This document shows positions 23,397-34,734 of a DNA stretch of 64,000 bases, piece after piece. Under the pieces are notes generated by a model that searched no databases, was not told where the DNA came from, and worked only from the letters and a program-made list of their open reading frames with translations. This DNA comes from Corydoras sp. C115 (lineage: Eukaryota > Chordata > Actinopteri > Siluriformes > Callichthyidae): positions 62,001-126,000 of the forward strand of contig JAFMOC010000722.1 in assembly GCA_019802505.1 (NCBI GenBank), written 5' to 3'. Every line of letters starts with the position of its first letter. The first letter of the stretch is position 1. The translations under genes and the position numbers were made by a program.

Positions 23397-24912
23397 CAGT
23401 CATGGCCAAAAGTTTTGAGAATAACACAAATATTATATTTTCACATGATCTGCTGCCCTCTGGTTTTTAAGTGTGTTTGTCAGATGTTTTTATCACATAC
23501 AGAAATATAATTGCAATCATATTATGAGTAACAAAAGCTTTTATTGACAGTTAGAATGAGTTAATGCAGCAATTCAATATTTGCAGTGTTGACCCTTCTT
23601 CTTCAGGACCTCTGCAATACTCCCTGGCATGCTCTCAATCAAATTCTGGACCAACTGCTGACTGATAGCAGTCCATTCTTGCACTATCAATGCTTGCATT
23701 TTGTCAGAATGTGTAGGTTTTTGTTTGTCCACCCGTCTCTTGATGATTGACCACAAGTTCTCAATGGGATTAAGATCTGGGGAGTTTCCAGGCCATGGAC
23801 CTTTGCTTTATGGCCTTTTCCATCATGCTGGAAAAGGCATTGTTGATCACCAAACTGCTCTTGGATGGTTTGGAGAAGTTGCCCTCGGAGGACATTCTGG
23901 TACTATTCTTTATCCATGGCTGTGTTTTTAGGCAAGACTGTGAGAGAGCCGATTCCCTTGGCTGAGAAGAAACCCCACACATGAATGGTTTCAGGATGCT
24001 TTACAGTTGGCATGAGACAAGGCTGGTTGTAGCGCTCACCTCGTCTTCTCCGAATAAGCTGTTTTCCAGATGTCCCAAACAATCATAAAGGGGATTCAAC
24101 AGAGAAAATGACTTTACCCCAGTCCTCAGAAGTCCACTCCCTGTACCTTTTCAGAATATCAGTCTGTCCCTGATGTTTTTTTCTAGAGAGAAGTGGCTTC
24201 TTTGCTGCCCTCCTTGAGACCAGGCCTTGCTCCAAGAGTCTACGCCTCACAGTGCGTGCAGATGCACTCACACCTGCTTGGTGCCATTCCTGAGCAAGCC
24301 CTGCACTGCTGGTAGCCCGATCCTGCAGCTGAAACACTTTTAAGAGATGGTCCTGGTGCTTGCTGGTCTTTCTTGGGTGCCCTGGAGCCTTTTTGGCAAC
24401 AATGGAACCTCTCTCCTTGAAGGTCTTGATGATGCGATAGATTGTTGTCTGAGGTGCAATCTTTCTAGCTGCGGTACTCTTCCCTGTTAGGCAATTTTTG
24501 TGCAGTGCAATGATGACTGCACGTGTTTCTTTAGAGATAACCATGGTTAACAGAAGAGAAACAGTGATGCCAAGCACCAGCCTCCTTTTAAAGTGTCCAG
24601 TGGTGTCATTCTTACTTAATCATGACAGATTGATCTCCAGCACTGTCCTCATCCCACACCAGTGTTAATGGAGCAATCACTGAAACGATGTTAGCTGGTC
24701 CTTTTAAGGCAGGGCTGCAATGAAGTTGAAATGTGTTTTGGGGGATAAAGTTCATTTTCTAGGCAAATATTGACTTTGAAATTAATTGCTGTTAAGCTGA
24801 TCACTCTTTATAACATTATGGAGTATATGCAAATTGCCATTATAAAAACTGAAGCAGTAGACTTTGTAAAAATTAATATTTGGATCATTCTCAAAACTTT
24901 TGGCCATGACTG
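23397..24912 (-). mobile_element. Tc1-like element, inactive
   Basis: The ends are inverted copies beginning CAGTCATGGCCAAAAGTTTT, with 26 bp identical and similarity for ~10 bp more. TA dinucleotides flank both sides (23395-23396, 24913-24914), the Tc1/mariner target. The 1516 bp interior holds a broken transposase gene read on the minus strand. Confidence 0.93.
23574..24544 (-). pseudogene. Tc1 transposase, broken
   Basis: The N-terminal part starts at the inner ATG (24544, MVISKETRAVII) and includes a helix-turn-helix DNA-binding region and the GHPRKTSKHQD linker. It continues to KRYREWTSEDWGKVIF, where the family's first catalytic aspartate motif is expected; here the residues are SVESP, so the Asp is lost, and the frame ends at 24083. 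Remaining pieces appear in other frames. The C-terminal piece at 23574-23756 keeps LWSIIKRRV and VQNLIESMPGSI. Frameshifts, a deletion near 24080 and the lost catalytic Asp mean no working enzyme. Confidence 0.9.
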
Positions 24913-24914
24913 TA

Positions 24915-26240
24915 CATACCTGATGCTATACATTTCATCCTGATATATAAAACCACAAAACCTCATAGATGTTTCTGTTTCTTTCTTTCTTATTCGCTTA
25001 TTTTCATACTTTCGGCCATCAAAACTTTTTTTTGCTCTCAGTTTGTGTTTATATTTTCACTGTGTTTCTGCAGAGTCATAAGAGACCTTGAGTGTTATTC
25101 ACACATATAAATAAAATAGGAGCAGGCTGTTCGTATCTCTTTACATTTTTGTTAAATTTAGAGGAACATGGGTCCCTCAGTGTGTATTAGCGGTGTGATA
25201 GAGTCTCGCTGGAGAAATGTCATTAGGAAAAGCAGCATATTAATGTTAGATATCTGATGAAATATAAACATTGTGTGGGTAAAATAGTACGAGATCTAAA
25301 CCCGGATCCTATTCTGCTTCCTGACAGGCTACGTTTGTCTCTGGTGGCTGATAAACCCTCTCCTTCGACAGCTAATTTGTTTAAAAAGGCTGTGGTTGTA
25401 GTCGTTCGCTCGACCAGGAGAGAAGGCGACTGACAAATGCGAGATGCTTCCTGCTGTAATTTAGCTCTAATGGAAGGCATGGATCTCTCTCACCTCATTC
25501 ATGCCAATTATCTAGAAATATTTTTAGGAAATGAGAACTAATGGTCTCAATCAGTGCGTCTTAATATACCTTATTCTGAGGATCAGAGGACGACATTAAA
25601 TATTGCATATAGCTTCTTCCTCCTCCATGAATAATTCTAGTTTAATTTGACCGCTTTGATGACATCGCACTGCAAGCGGCTTGCTATCGAGGAAGAAGAG
25701 TATTAGAACAAAATAAAGTTTAATTAAAAAGTGTAATGTGCTGCTTCTGTAGAGGCTATTTAAAATATGGTATTATCTGCTTGAGCATGAAGTCAGGGTG
25801 AGCCTGACACTGCCATGCTGTCAGAAAGTTATTTTGGTAACACTTTCTATGAATCCAGTGTTCACAAAGCACTATAAACACATTAATAAATGTTTCTAAA
25901 GTTCATACTGCTTTAATTCTGTATTTATCATACTCATCATAAGCTTTAATGTACAAAGATGTATACAGCAACACCCAAAGTGTTATGTGAATAAGCTATA
26001 AGGCTCTATAACACTACGTGTTTGTGTGTGAGTGTCCCATGATGAATAGCACAGTTGACAATACCACTGATAACACACTAATACTAAAACACATAACAAC
26101 TGGTAGGAAAACCTCAGTGACAGTAACACAATTTATAAAACCACACTAATGATAATAACACCAGTGACAATCACAATACGAACAAGATGAATAGTCTAAT
26201 GACATCACACAAATGAAAACATTGACAAGGATACAGAAAG
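24915..26240. other. No gene seen
   Basis: AT-rich. The interval 25200-25780 looks single-copy. From ~25830 (TTTTGGTAACACTTTCTATG) the sequence resembles the end of a common fish MITE, but I found no partner end. 26030-26240 is rich in degenerate ACA/ATA words. Confidence 0.5.
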
Positions 26241-26401
26241 CCAGTGATGATTGCCGTCATTATGATGGCACATGATGGTTATATCCAGGATCTAATGAAC
26301 ACAAGTATGAATAAATCAGATAAAGTAATACAATACAAAACAATAATAACATTGTATAGACAAAATACGATCTTACTATCTTACTTAATATTATATAAAT
26401 T

Positions 26402-26732
26402 TCCATCCATCCTTCCATTATCTTCCGCTTTATCCTCCCCATGCCCATCCAGGGGAGAACGTTTATGGTGCTGGGTATATGCACCCAGGACAGGGCGGCA
26501 ATCTATCGCTGGGCACACACTCACTCACACAAACAAACTCTCTTTGGGGTAATTTGGAGAATTCAATTGACCTTGATCAATGTTTTTGGACTCTGGGAGG
26601 AAACCGGAGAACCCGGAGGAAACCCACGTGGACACAGGGAGAACATGGAAACACAACCGGTTTGTGATTCGAACCAGGAATCCCTAGTGCTGAGAGGCGA
26701 ACGTGCTAACCACTAAGCCACCGTTCCACCCT
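26402..26732 (-). repeat. SINE-like repeat, near full length
   Basis: It runs from the tail CCATTATCTTCCGCTTTATCC to the head CTAACCACTAAGCCACCGTT. The A-box complement CCACTAAGCCA and B-box complement (GATTCGAACC) are intact. Confidence 0.88.
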
Positions 26733-26744
26733 ATATAAATTTCA

Positions 26745-26871
26745 TATCCAAATTCCATGGAACATGGAAAGTTCACCCAGATTGAGATTCGAAACTGGAT
26801 CCTCAGCACTGAGAAACAAACAAGAAACGTATATTAAAAAAATAAAGACTAAGCCACTGTGCCACCCAAAA

Positions 26872-26872
<1 letters not shown>
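26745..26872 (-). repeat. SINE head fragment
   Basis: A second, truncated copy with GAACATGGAAAGTTCACCC, CCTCAGCACTGAGAAAC and the head complement AAGCCACTGTGCCACCC, interrupted by an A-rich insertion. Confidence 0.65.

Positions 26873-26875
<3 letters not shown>

Positions 26876-26920
<45 letters not shown>
26876..26920. repeat. (AT)n tract, left half of Gypsy target
   Basis: The tract stops exactly where the LTR begins. A further AT tract (32587-32611) starts where the other LTR ends, so the element landed inside one (AT)n microsatellite and the target duplication cannot be measured. Confidence 0.9.
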
Positions 26921-26923
<3 letters not shown>

Positions 26924-27850
26924 CAGAGACCGCAGCGCTGCGGCGCGTTCCCCTAGCCCCGCCTACTAATCAGCGCGCGTTCTCCGTACACCAGGTGAGG
27001 TTCATTGTTTCCGGGTTCTTTCTTTCCTTTATAAGGCTTTCCGTTTCGCTGGCCTGGCGCGAAGTATTTAGCCGTTTACGACTGTACCGAGCGTTTATCC
27101 TAGTGATACATTCCTGCCTTCTTTCTCAGTCTTCTTCCGTGTTTTGGTCTTCGTTGGGTGAGTGCGATTTCGAGTGTGTTTAGTTGTAGCGTGTCCCTAT
27201 CTCTCTGTTACCCGCTTATATCAACCTCTCGTCCTCCCTCTCTCCCTTTCCCTTGTCCCCGTCCTTTTCCCTTTCATTTAGTTTTAGGATCTTGTGTGTT
27301 TGTTGTGTGTGAAAGGAAAGTCCGTGTCCGGTTTTGATGGTTAGTATCCTTAACATATTCTCACTTTTTATTACTAATATCTCCACTGTCGGTGTATATA
27401 ACACAATTAACCCATCTTGTATTAACCACTTCTCTGTCTCCCGGTTCCAGGTCCCCGTAGGTGTGTTTCCTTCCCAGTTACCCATCCTCGGTTCACCCTG
27501 GTTACCGCCTTGTCCAGCACTTCACCTCCTCTATCCTGTGTCTATTCTATTTAGCTCCTCCTTTCACGCTTTTTCCCCCATTCTCTTTGTTTAACCTATT
27601 CCCCGGTGTGTATATTTTGTGTTGGTGTTGGTTTGTCTACTTTAATCTCTTCTGCTTGATACCAGGTTTGCTGCCAGTCCTGGTGTTCAAGCGACGCACG
27701 TTGACATCCAGCGAGTGTTCCAGTGATCCCGCTTTCTATCACATTTGCTGTCACGTGCCACTCGGTCGCTGCTGTGTTGATTGGTGTAATAAAACACCGT
27801 TGTTTTTGCATCTACGTCTCCTCTATTCTCTCTGAGCCGGACTTATAACA
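26921..27850 (+). repeat. 5' LTR of Gypsy element
   Basis: Begins TGTCAGAGACC and ends ACTTATAACA. It has a TATA box at 27030, a likely transcript start at ~27059 and AATAAAA at 27788-27794 near the 3' end. Open frames within it recur in the 3' LTR and are not genes. Confidence 0.95.
27028..27068 (+). promoter_or_regulatory. LTR TATA box and start of R with self-primer
   Basis: TTTATAAGG (TATA from 27030) is followed 29 bp later by GCGAAGTATT (27059-27068), the exact reverse complement of the primer site at 27852-27861. A transcript starting near 27059 would carry its own primer at its 5' end. Confidence 0.7.
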
Positions 27851-27851
27851 G

Positions 27852-27861
27852 AATACTTCGC
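27852..27861 (+). other. Primer-binding site complementary to own 5' end
   Basis: AATACTTCGC lies one base after the LTR. It does not begin with the TGG common to tRNA-primed sites. It pairs over 10 nt with LTR positions 27059-27068. Tf1 and sushi-group elements are known to prime this way; that this copy does so is inferred. Confidence 0.7.
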
Positions 27862-27865
27862 CACC

Positions 27866-30800
27866 ATGGAGATGGCAGAACAACTAATCCAGCGGCTTCT
27901 ACAACAGATCGATGCTCAGGGTCAGGCGATTCAAACGCTCGCCCAGCAGGTCCAGAACCTCGCAGTGGGGGCTGCGACGGTCCCTCCGACTACCACAGCT
28001 AGTGCAGCACCTGCACCCGCTCCGGCTACCACGCAACCTGCCACGATGATCCCCATCCCTGAACCGCCATTATATTCAGGGGACCCTGAGAGTTGTGAGG
28101 AATTCTTATTAAAGTTCTCTCTGTTCCTCATCAGCAGACCACCTATCCCGGACCGCAACGCCATAGCCCTCCTCATCTCCAGGCTCACGGGGGCGGCATC
28201 CACCTGGGCTACGGCCATCTGGCAGACCAACAGTTCCGAGGTCTCTGACCTCCAACACTTCCTCTCTGCGTTTCGCAGCGTCTTCCACCACCCACGTCAT
28301 GGCGTCTCTGCCGGGGACGAGCTGCGCAGGCTCAACCAGGGAGGACAGAGCGTAGCGGATTATGCCCTCAAGTTCCGCACGCTGGCAGCCTCGAGTGGTT
28401 GGAACGATGTAGCACTCATTTCCCAGTTCAAAGCCGGCCTCCATCCCAAGATGCAGAGAGAACTGGTCTACCGCTCACTTCACATGAGTCTGGAGGAGAT
28501 TGTCGAGCTAGCTATTCAGCTGGACTTCCACGACATGCCGATTGCCCACCACCCGCCTCCTAGCCAACCTTCCACCACACCTGACCAGGAAGCCATGGAG
28601 ATGGGACGATCTCGGCTCACGGCAAGACAAAGAAGAGAGCAGATCCGGCAACAGTTAGGCATGTACGGTGGAGAAAAGGGACATCAACGTCCGGAGTGCC
28701 CTGTGATGCCGGTAAAACAGGCTAAGAAACCTAGAGAGGAAAAGAGGTCCAAGGAGTACCCCAGTTGCTCCAACTCCCCTCAGGTGAGCACACTCCAACC
28801 CACCCAAAAAGTCAGTTCACGTATTTCTATCCAACTCTCTCACAAGTGTAATGTGTTCTCGGTAGCGGCATTGATTGACTCGGGGTCGGAGGGAGACTTC
28901 ATCGACAAGAAACTGGTGCAGAAGCTCCGGGTGCCCACAGTTCCCATCAAGACACCGCTGAGAATATCCGGAGTGAACGGCAAGAACGTGGGGAGCATCA
29001 CCCACCGCACCGCCCCCATCTCCCTACGCCTAGGGATGCTCCACAGTGAGAGGCGGAGCCTTTTCGTCATGTCCGCCACTATCTCTCCCGTCATACTAGG
29101 CCAACCGTGGTTGCGTGACCACAATCCCTCCCTGACCTGGGACCCCTTGGATATCCTGGCCTGGTCTCCACGCTGCCACACCCGCTGTCTAACATCGCTC
29201 ACCAAAGTAAGGACGGTGGCAGCTACCAGATCCACTATGGAGGGTTTACCTCCTAACGTCCCTCCCGAGTTCCAGGACCTCGCTACGGCTTTCAGCAAGG
29301 GTCACGCCTGCCGTCTTCCCCCACACCGTGAGTATGACTGCGCCATTGAGTTCCTGCCTGGCACCAGACTCCCGCGCTCCATGCCTTACCCACTCTCCAT
29401 CAAGGAAACCGCCGCTATGGAGGAGTACATCGCTGAGGCACTTTCGCAGGGATTCATCCGGCCTTCTAAATCCCCGGTCAGCTCCAGCTTTTTCTTTGTT
29501 CCCCCAAGAAGGACGGCACTCTTCGCCCATGTATCGATTACCGTGAGCTCAACAAGATCTCTAAGAGGTACACCTACCCTCTCCCACTCGTCCCCTTCAG
29601 CACTGGAGCAGCTACGGAAAGCCAAGATTTTCTCCAAACTTGATCTCCGCAATGCCTACAACCTGGTGAGGATCAAGGAGGGGGACGAGTGGAAGACTGC
29701 CTTTAGCACCACTGCAGGACATTATGAATACCTGGTCATGCCATTCGGGCTGACTAATGCGCCGGCTGTATTCCAATGCTTGGTCAATGACGTTCTGAGG
29801 GAGTTCCTGGGGAGATGTGCGATCGTGTACTTGGATGACATCCTTATTTACTCGCCCGATTCCAAGTCCCACGTCGAAAACACCAGAAAGATCCTCAAAC
29901 GGCTTCTGGAACACGGGTTATATGTCAAGGCGGAGAAATGTGAGTTCAACCTGAAAGAGATTGCTTTCTTGGGATACATCATTAGTGATCATGGCATCCA
30001 AATGGACCCCAGCAAGGTGAAAGCGATACTCGAATGGAAGACACCCAGCACCGTCAAGGAACTGCAGAGTTTCCTGGGGTTTGCTAATTTTTTTCGCCGT
30101 TTCATCAGATCATTCAGCCAAACTGTGCTGCCCCTCACGAGTCTACTTAAGGGTAAACCTAAGAGGCTGATATGGTCGGAGAGGGCCGAAGCAGCGTTCA
30201 GGAGACTAAAAAGGGCATTCACCTCGGCACCGGTACTCGCCCACCCGGACCCTGACTCCCCGTTTGTTGTAGAGGTTGACGCTTCATCCCTGGGTGTCGG
30301 CGGCATCCTCTCCCAACCTCAAGGCGAACCTCTGAGACTTCATCCCATTGCTTACTTTTCACGAAAGCTCACACCTGCTGAGCAAAACTACCACGTGGGA
30401 GACCGGGAACTCCTTGCCATCAAGCTCGCCTTTGAGGAATGGCGACATTGGCTGATGGGCGCTAAATTCCCCGTTCAGGTCATCACGGACCACCGAAATT
30501 TGGAATTCCTGAAATCCGCACGTCGCCTCAATGCCAGACAAGCCCGGTGGTCCCTATTTTTTAACCGTTTTGAGTTCACCGTTACATACCGGCCGGGCAA
30601 GGAGAACGCTAAGGCAGATATCCTTTCTCGCAAGTTTGAGGATCAGGACAAGGCAGAACACCCAGTCAAATCCATTCTGCCACCTAGTGTTTTCGTTCAG
30701 ACCATTTCCTGGGAGCTGGATGGTGAGATCCTGGAGATAAATCAGAGGGAACCCCCACCCATTGGGTTGAAAGTTCCCCCCAACAAGGTCTACGTTCCCT

Positions 30801-31183
30801 TACAGTTCCGGCAGCAACTCATTTCCTGGGTTCACACCAACACCAGCTCGGGTCACCCAGGGGTGGAACGCACAATGGACAAGATTCGTCAAAAGTACTG
30901 GTGGCCTGCCATGCGGGCCGATATCAACAGGATAATTGCCTCGTGTGCCACATGTGCGGCCTCCAAATCTCCTCGTCATCTGCCTGCAGGGAAACTCAAG
31001 CCCTTACCTGTCCCACACCGCCCCTGGAGCCACATTGCGGTCGATTTCATCACCGACCTTCCCACCTCCGAAGGCAATACTACCATCCTGTCGGTGGTGG
31101 ATCGTTTTTCCAAGGGGGTGAAATTCGTCGCCCTGCCCGCACTGCCCTCAGCGTTCCAGACAGCAGAGACCCTATTTCATTAG
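27866..31183 (+). pseudogene. Gag-Pol polyprotein, truncated
   Basis: One 1105-codon frame starts 15 nt after the LTR at an ATG in good context (GCCACCATGG). Residues ~1-270 are gag-like, with a Gln-rich N-terminus and the retrotransposon gag core. The zinc knuckle near residue 270 keeps only GHQRPEC; the first two cysteines are gone. The protease has DSG at 338-340. Reverse transcriptase has YLDD at 655-658. RNase H begins near Asp805 (VEVDAS) and includes ITDHRN. The integrase has its His/Cys zinc-binding region and the first catalytic Asp (VDFITDLP), then a TAG at 31181. Between ~29503 and 29595 the fingers region of reverse transcriptase is read in the wrong frame, with the frame regained afterwards, so the enzyme is probably inactive although the frame looks open. 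Confidence 0.93.
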
Positions 31184-31643
31184 GTTTTTCGACACTTCGG
31201 CCTCCCAGAAGACATCGTTTCCGATAGAGGTTCCCAATTCACCTCAGCCGTCTGGGAGGCTTTCGTCAAGAAGCTCATCCCCAATGCCCCGCTCCCCGAC
31301 CCCGAGGTAGACCATCCCGTTCTTCTTCCCAGAGAGGTAGACCTTCCCATTCCTGTCCCCAGAGAGGTAGACCTTCCCGTTCCCTGTCTGGTAGGCCGAG
31401 GGGTCGCCCCAATTCCCTTTCTGGTAGACCTAGGGGTCGTCCCCGCTCCCAACCTCCCCCTGAGGTACCTCTCCCACCATCCCATCCGGCCCCTGAAGTA
31501 CATCCTCCCCCGCCCACGCCTCCTCCTGAAGAATCCTCACGCCCCAGTAATATGGCCCGTAGCTTCCGTTCCTGTTCTCCCCCAGCTAGTTCCACTAGGC
31601 CGTCTACTGAGGTCCCCGTTGGCTCCCCCATGACGACCTCTTC
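31184..31643 (+). pseudogene. Integrase remnant and C-terminal tail
   Basis: Directly after the stop the same frame still reads integrase (FGLPEDIVSDRG with the second catalytic Asp) up to ~31275. It then joins a low-complexity tail; the part bearing the catalytic Glu is deleted. In another frame the tail encodes repeated RGRPS and GRPRGRP units, which look like AT-hooks, spaced ~45 bp apart. Confidence 0.75.
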
Positions 31644-31655
31644 GGGGGGGGGCTA
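31644..31655 (+). other. Polypurine tract
   Basis: GGGGGGGGG followed by CTA directly precedes the 3' LTR. This is the expected plus-strand primer position, though less purine-pure than usual at its 3' end. Confidence 0.6.
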
Positions 31656-32586
31656 TGTCAGAGACCGCAGCGCTGCGGCGCGTTCCCCTAGCCCCGCCTA
31701 CTAATCAGCGCGCGTGCTCCGTACACCAGGTGAGGTTCATTGTTTCCGGGTTCTTTCTTTCCTTTATAAGGCTTTCCGTTTCGCTGGCCTGGCGCGAAGT
31801 ATTTAGCCGTTTACGACTGTACCGAGCGTTTATCCTAGTGATACATTCCTGCCTTCTTTCTCAGTCTTCTTCCGTGTTTTGGTCTTCGTTGGGTGAGTGC
31901 GATTTCGAGTGTGTTTAGTTGTAGCGTGTCCCTATCTCTCTGTTCCCCGCTTATATCAACCTCTCGTCCTCCCTCTCTCCCTTTCCCTCGTCCCCGTCCT
32001 TTTCCCTTTCATTTAGTTTTAGGATCTTGTGTGTTTGTTGTGTGTGAAAGGAAAGTCCGTGTCCGGTTTTGATGGTTAGTATCCTTAACATATTCTCACT
32101 TTTTATTACTAATATCTCCACTGTCGGTGTATATAACACAATTAACCCATCTTGTATTAACCACTTCTCTGTCTCCCGGTTCCAGGTCCCCGTAGGTGTG
32201 TTTCCTTCCCAGTTACCCATCCTCGGTTCACCCTGGTTACCGCCTTGTCCAGCACTTCACCTCCTCTATCCTGTGTCTATTCTATTTAGCTCCTCCTTTC
32301 ACGCTTTTTCCCCCCATTCTCTTTGTTTAACCTATTCCCCGGTGTGTATATTTTGTGTTGGTGTTGGTTTGTCTACTTTAATCTCTTCTGCTTGATACCA
32401 GGTTCGCTGCCAGTCCTGGTGTTCAAGCGACGCACGTTGACATCCAGCGAGTGTTCCAGTGATCCCGCTTTCTATCACATTCGCTGTCACGTGCCACTCG
32501 GTCGCTGCTGTGTTGATTGGTGTAATAAAACACCGTTGTTTTTGCATCTACGTCTCCTCTATTCTCTCTGAGCCGGACTTATAACA
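31656..32586 (+). repeat. 3' LTR of Gypsy element
   Basis: Matches the 5' LTR with five substitutions and one extra C by eye. The self-primer copy is at 31794-31803. Confidence 0.95.
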
Positions 32587-32611
32587 TATATATATATATA
32601 TATATATATAT
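32587..32611. repeat. (TA)n tract, right half of Gypsy target
   Basis: Continuation of the microsatellite found at 26876-26920. Confidence 0.9.
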
Positions 32612-32637
32612 GTTTATATATTCAAAAAACATCTCAT

Positions 32638-32940
32638 CTCATCATCCTCTGTTTATTTCTCTACTAGGGTCATGGGAGGAGAACATCCATCCAGGGGACA
32701 AAGTTTTTGGCCCTGGGCAGATACACCCAGGACAGGGTGCCAATCCATCGCTGGGCATAAACTCACTCACACAGACACACATATCAATTTATCTTGAATC
32801 CATGTTTTTGGACTGTGGCAGGTCACTGGAGAACCTGGAGAAAACCCACAAAGAACCGGGGAAAACATGAAAATTCCACTCAGATTTGCATCTGAATCCC
32901 AGGGCTGAGAGTGAATGTGATACCACGAGCCACCTTTGTA
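32638..32940 (-). repeat. SINE-like repeat
   Basis: Words GGGCAGATACACCCAGGAC, GGTGCCAATCCATCGCTGGG and TTGAATCCATGTTTTTGGAC. The head has decayed to TACCACGAGCCACC. Confidence 0.8.
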
Positions 32941-33404
32941 AAAAGCTCTTTATAAATAAAGAATATTTAAAGTTTCTTACATCTCTTTCCTGGAATTTTA
33001 GACACCTCTTCTTTTTACTGTTCCAGTTATACACTACTATTATAGTGATTTGCCCTATTGTTTTGAGACCTTTTGTTCTATAGAATTTAAATCTAGACTC
33101 TTTGCTGGTTACTTTTTCCAGGTGCTTTATGAACTATTTTGGGTCAATGTTATGCTGTAAGTCTTGTGATCTTTCACTAATGAGTGATCTTTCACCAGGG
33201 GTGGTTCTACATTCTGCTTTGAAATACCGTGAACATAGTCAAGGCATCCAGTGCATGGAGCAACAAAACATCCCCCAAACCTGATCTAATACTTTAACTG
33301 GATTACATTAGAAAGATGAATTTACTGTAACATGATGCTCCGTGGTGATTCTGACATCCCCTCTGAGGCCAGTCTCTGACCTGAGTCCAGTTCTGCCTGA
33401 ACTT

Positions 33405-34398
33405 CTGAGATCCCAAATTGAATTTTGATTTTATTAATAACATATAAAATTTTACATAACCAGGCTCCACAGTATCTGAGTGAGCTGATTCAATTGTACC
33501 AGCCGACACGTGAGCTCCGATCTCAAGGTGCTGGCTTACTCTTAGCTCCTAGAATAAATAAAATTACTGCTGGTGGAAGAGCGTTCTCCCACAAGGCTCC
33601 TCAACTTTGGAATAGCCTTCCAGTTACTGTTCGTGATTCTGAATCACTATTAATCTTTAAAAATAAATTAAAAACACATTTATTTAATCTTGCGTTTAAC
33701 TAATCCCCTGTAGATAAAGATGTAGATCTCAGACTTGGCTGTGTTGGGGGGTAATCTCTGATCAGTGTATGCTGTCGTTTCACCTCTTCACCCACCTCAT
33801 CATTAATGGGGGGGTGTGGCGCTGAAATGATGCTGTTCCGGGGCGCCATCTCAACTATGTAGAGTCTGCAGTATCTGCCTCTTTTAGTTATGCTGCTCTA
33901 GTCAGTGATGCCGGAGTCACATGCTGCACTGTGTCAATTAATTACTTATTAATTAAATGCCGTGCTCTATTATTAGCTCTAACTCCCTTCCTTTGTCTGT
34001 TTCTTTTGAGGTGTCCCCCGGCTTCCTGGAGATCCATGGCTCTGCTTACGAACACTGTATGGATCCTGACAAGGCGGTCCTGCAGGACGCCCCCTAATGG
34101 ACTCTCATATAGTTTTCTAGTTGTTAGTTTTTCCATTTGTTTAGTATCTGGACATGGCTGTTCTACACTGTTGTTGCTGCCCGGCCGCTCAAGGAGGATG
34201 AGTCCCCCATTGAGTCTTGGTCCTCCCAAGGTTTCTTCCTTAAATAACAACATAAAAGGGAGTTTTTTCTTGCCACTGTCGCTTCGGCTTGCTCTTTGGG
34301 GTTTTAAAGGCTTTTCATTCTGTAAAGCTGCTTTGTGACAATGTACTGTTGTAAAAAGCGCTATATAAATAAATTACTTGACTTGACTTGACTTGAAT
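33405..34398 (+). mobile_element. L2/CR1-like LINE, 5'-truncated 3' end
   Basis: It contains the last ~90 residues of a LINE reverse-transcriptase protein followed by a ~690 bp 3' UTR. The end AAAAAGCGCTATATAAATAA runs into four ACTTG repeats. Related 3' ends occur at 46376-46552, 48058-48172 and 60325-60462. Confidence 0.88.
33425..33703 (+). pseudogene. LINE reverse transcriptase C-terminus
   Basis: The 92-residue piece reads YKILHNQAPQYLSELI, then GRAFSHKAPQLWNSLPVTVR and FKNKLKTHLFNLAF, the conserved C-terminal end of L2/CR1-clade LINE ORF2. The frame breaks just upstream of 33425, where the preceding conserved residues fall in another frame. The Met is not a true start. It would belong to the target-primed reverse transcription enzyme of the parent LINE; here it is a dead 5'-truncated insert. 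Confidence 0.88.
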
Positions 34399-34734
34399 AA
34401 ATAAAAAAAGATGAAAACATTTCTGCAAAGGAGTTTAAAGTGTAACTGAGGAATCTGTTTATTCAGGTTAAGTGATCTTCACCTTTTTAGCAGCTGACAT
34501 TCCAGTAAATCAGACAGGTTGAGGTCAGGGTTTTAAAGTGACACCAGTCTCCTTAAACAATGTTTTATCAGACATGCTTCACTGCACATTCAGTGTGGAA
34601 TAAGTAAGAAGAAAAAGCCATCTTCGAGATGTTGCCAAAATATAAAGCTTGTGTGCTGCAGAAATAACATTCCCTGGAATGATGAACTGGAATAAATGTT
34701 ATAAATGTATAAACATTCATCTTATAATTTTGCT

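Larger units (their letters stand above)
26921..32586 (+). mobile_element. Ty3/Gypsy (sushi/Tf1-type) retrotransposon
   Basis: A 5666 bp element: 930 bp LTR, self-type primer site, gag-pol frame, G-rich polypurine tract, 931 bp LTR. The LTRs differ by five substitutions and one C-run length change by my reading, so the insertion is young. The domain order protease, reverse transcriptase, RNase H, integrase is that of Ty3/Gypsy. The integrase is cut by a stop and then by a deletion, so this copy cannot insert on its own enzyme. Confidence 0.95.

Noticed and set aside
24083..24577. Functional Tc1 transposase
   Set aside because: The first catalytic Asp is replaced, the frame ends before the catalytic core, and the rest is in other frames.
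26920..27835. Frames of 86-124 residues within the 5' LTR
   Set aside because: They recur in the 3' LTR and overlap the promoter and polyadenylation signals. They are LTR shadows.
26921..32586. Target-site duplication of the Gypsy element
   Set aside because: Both flanks are (AT)n, so any 4-5 bp match is uninformative.
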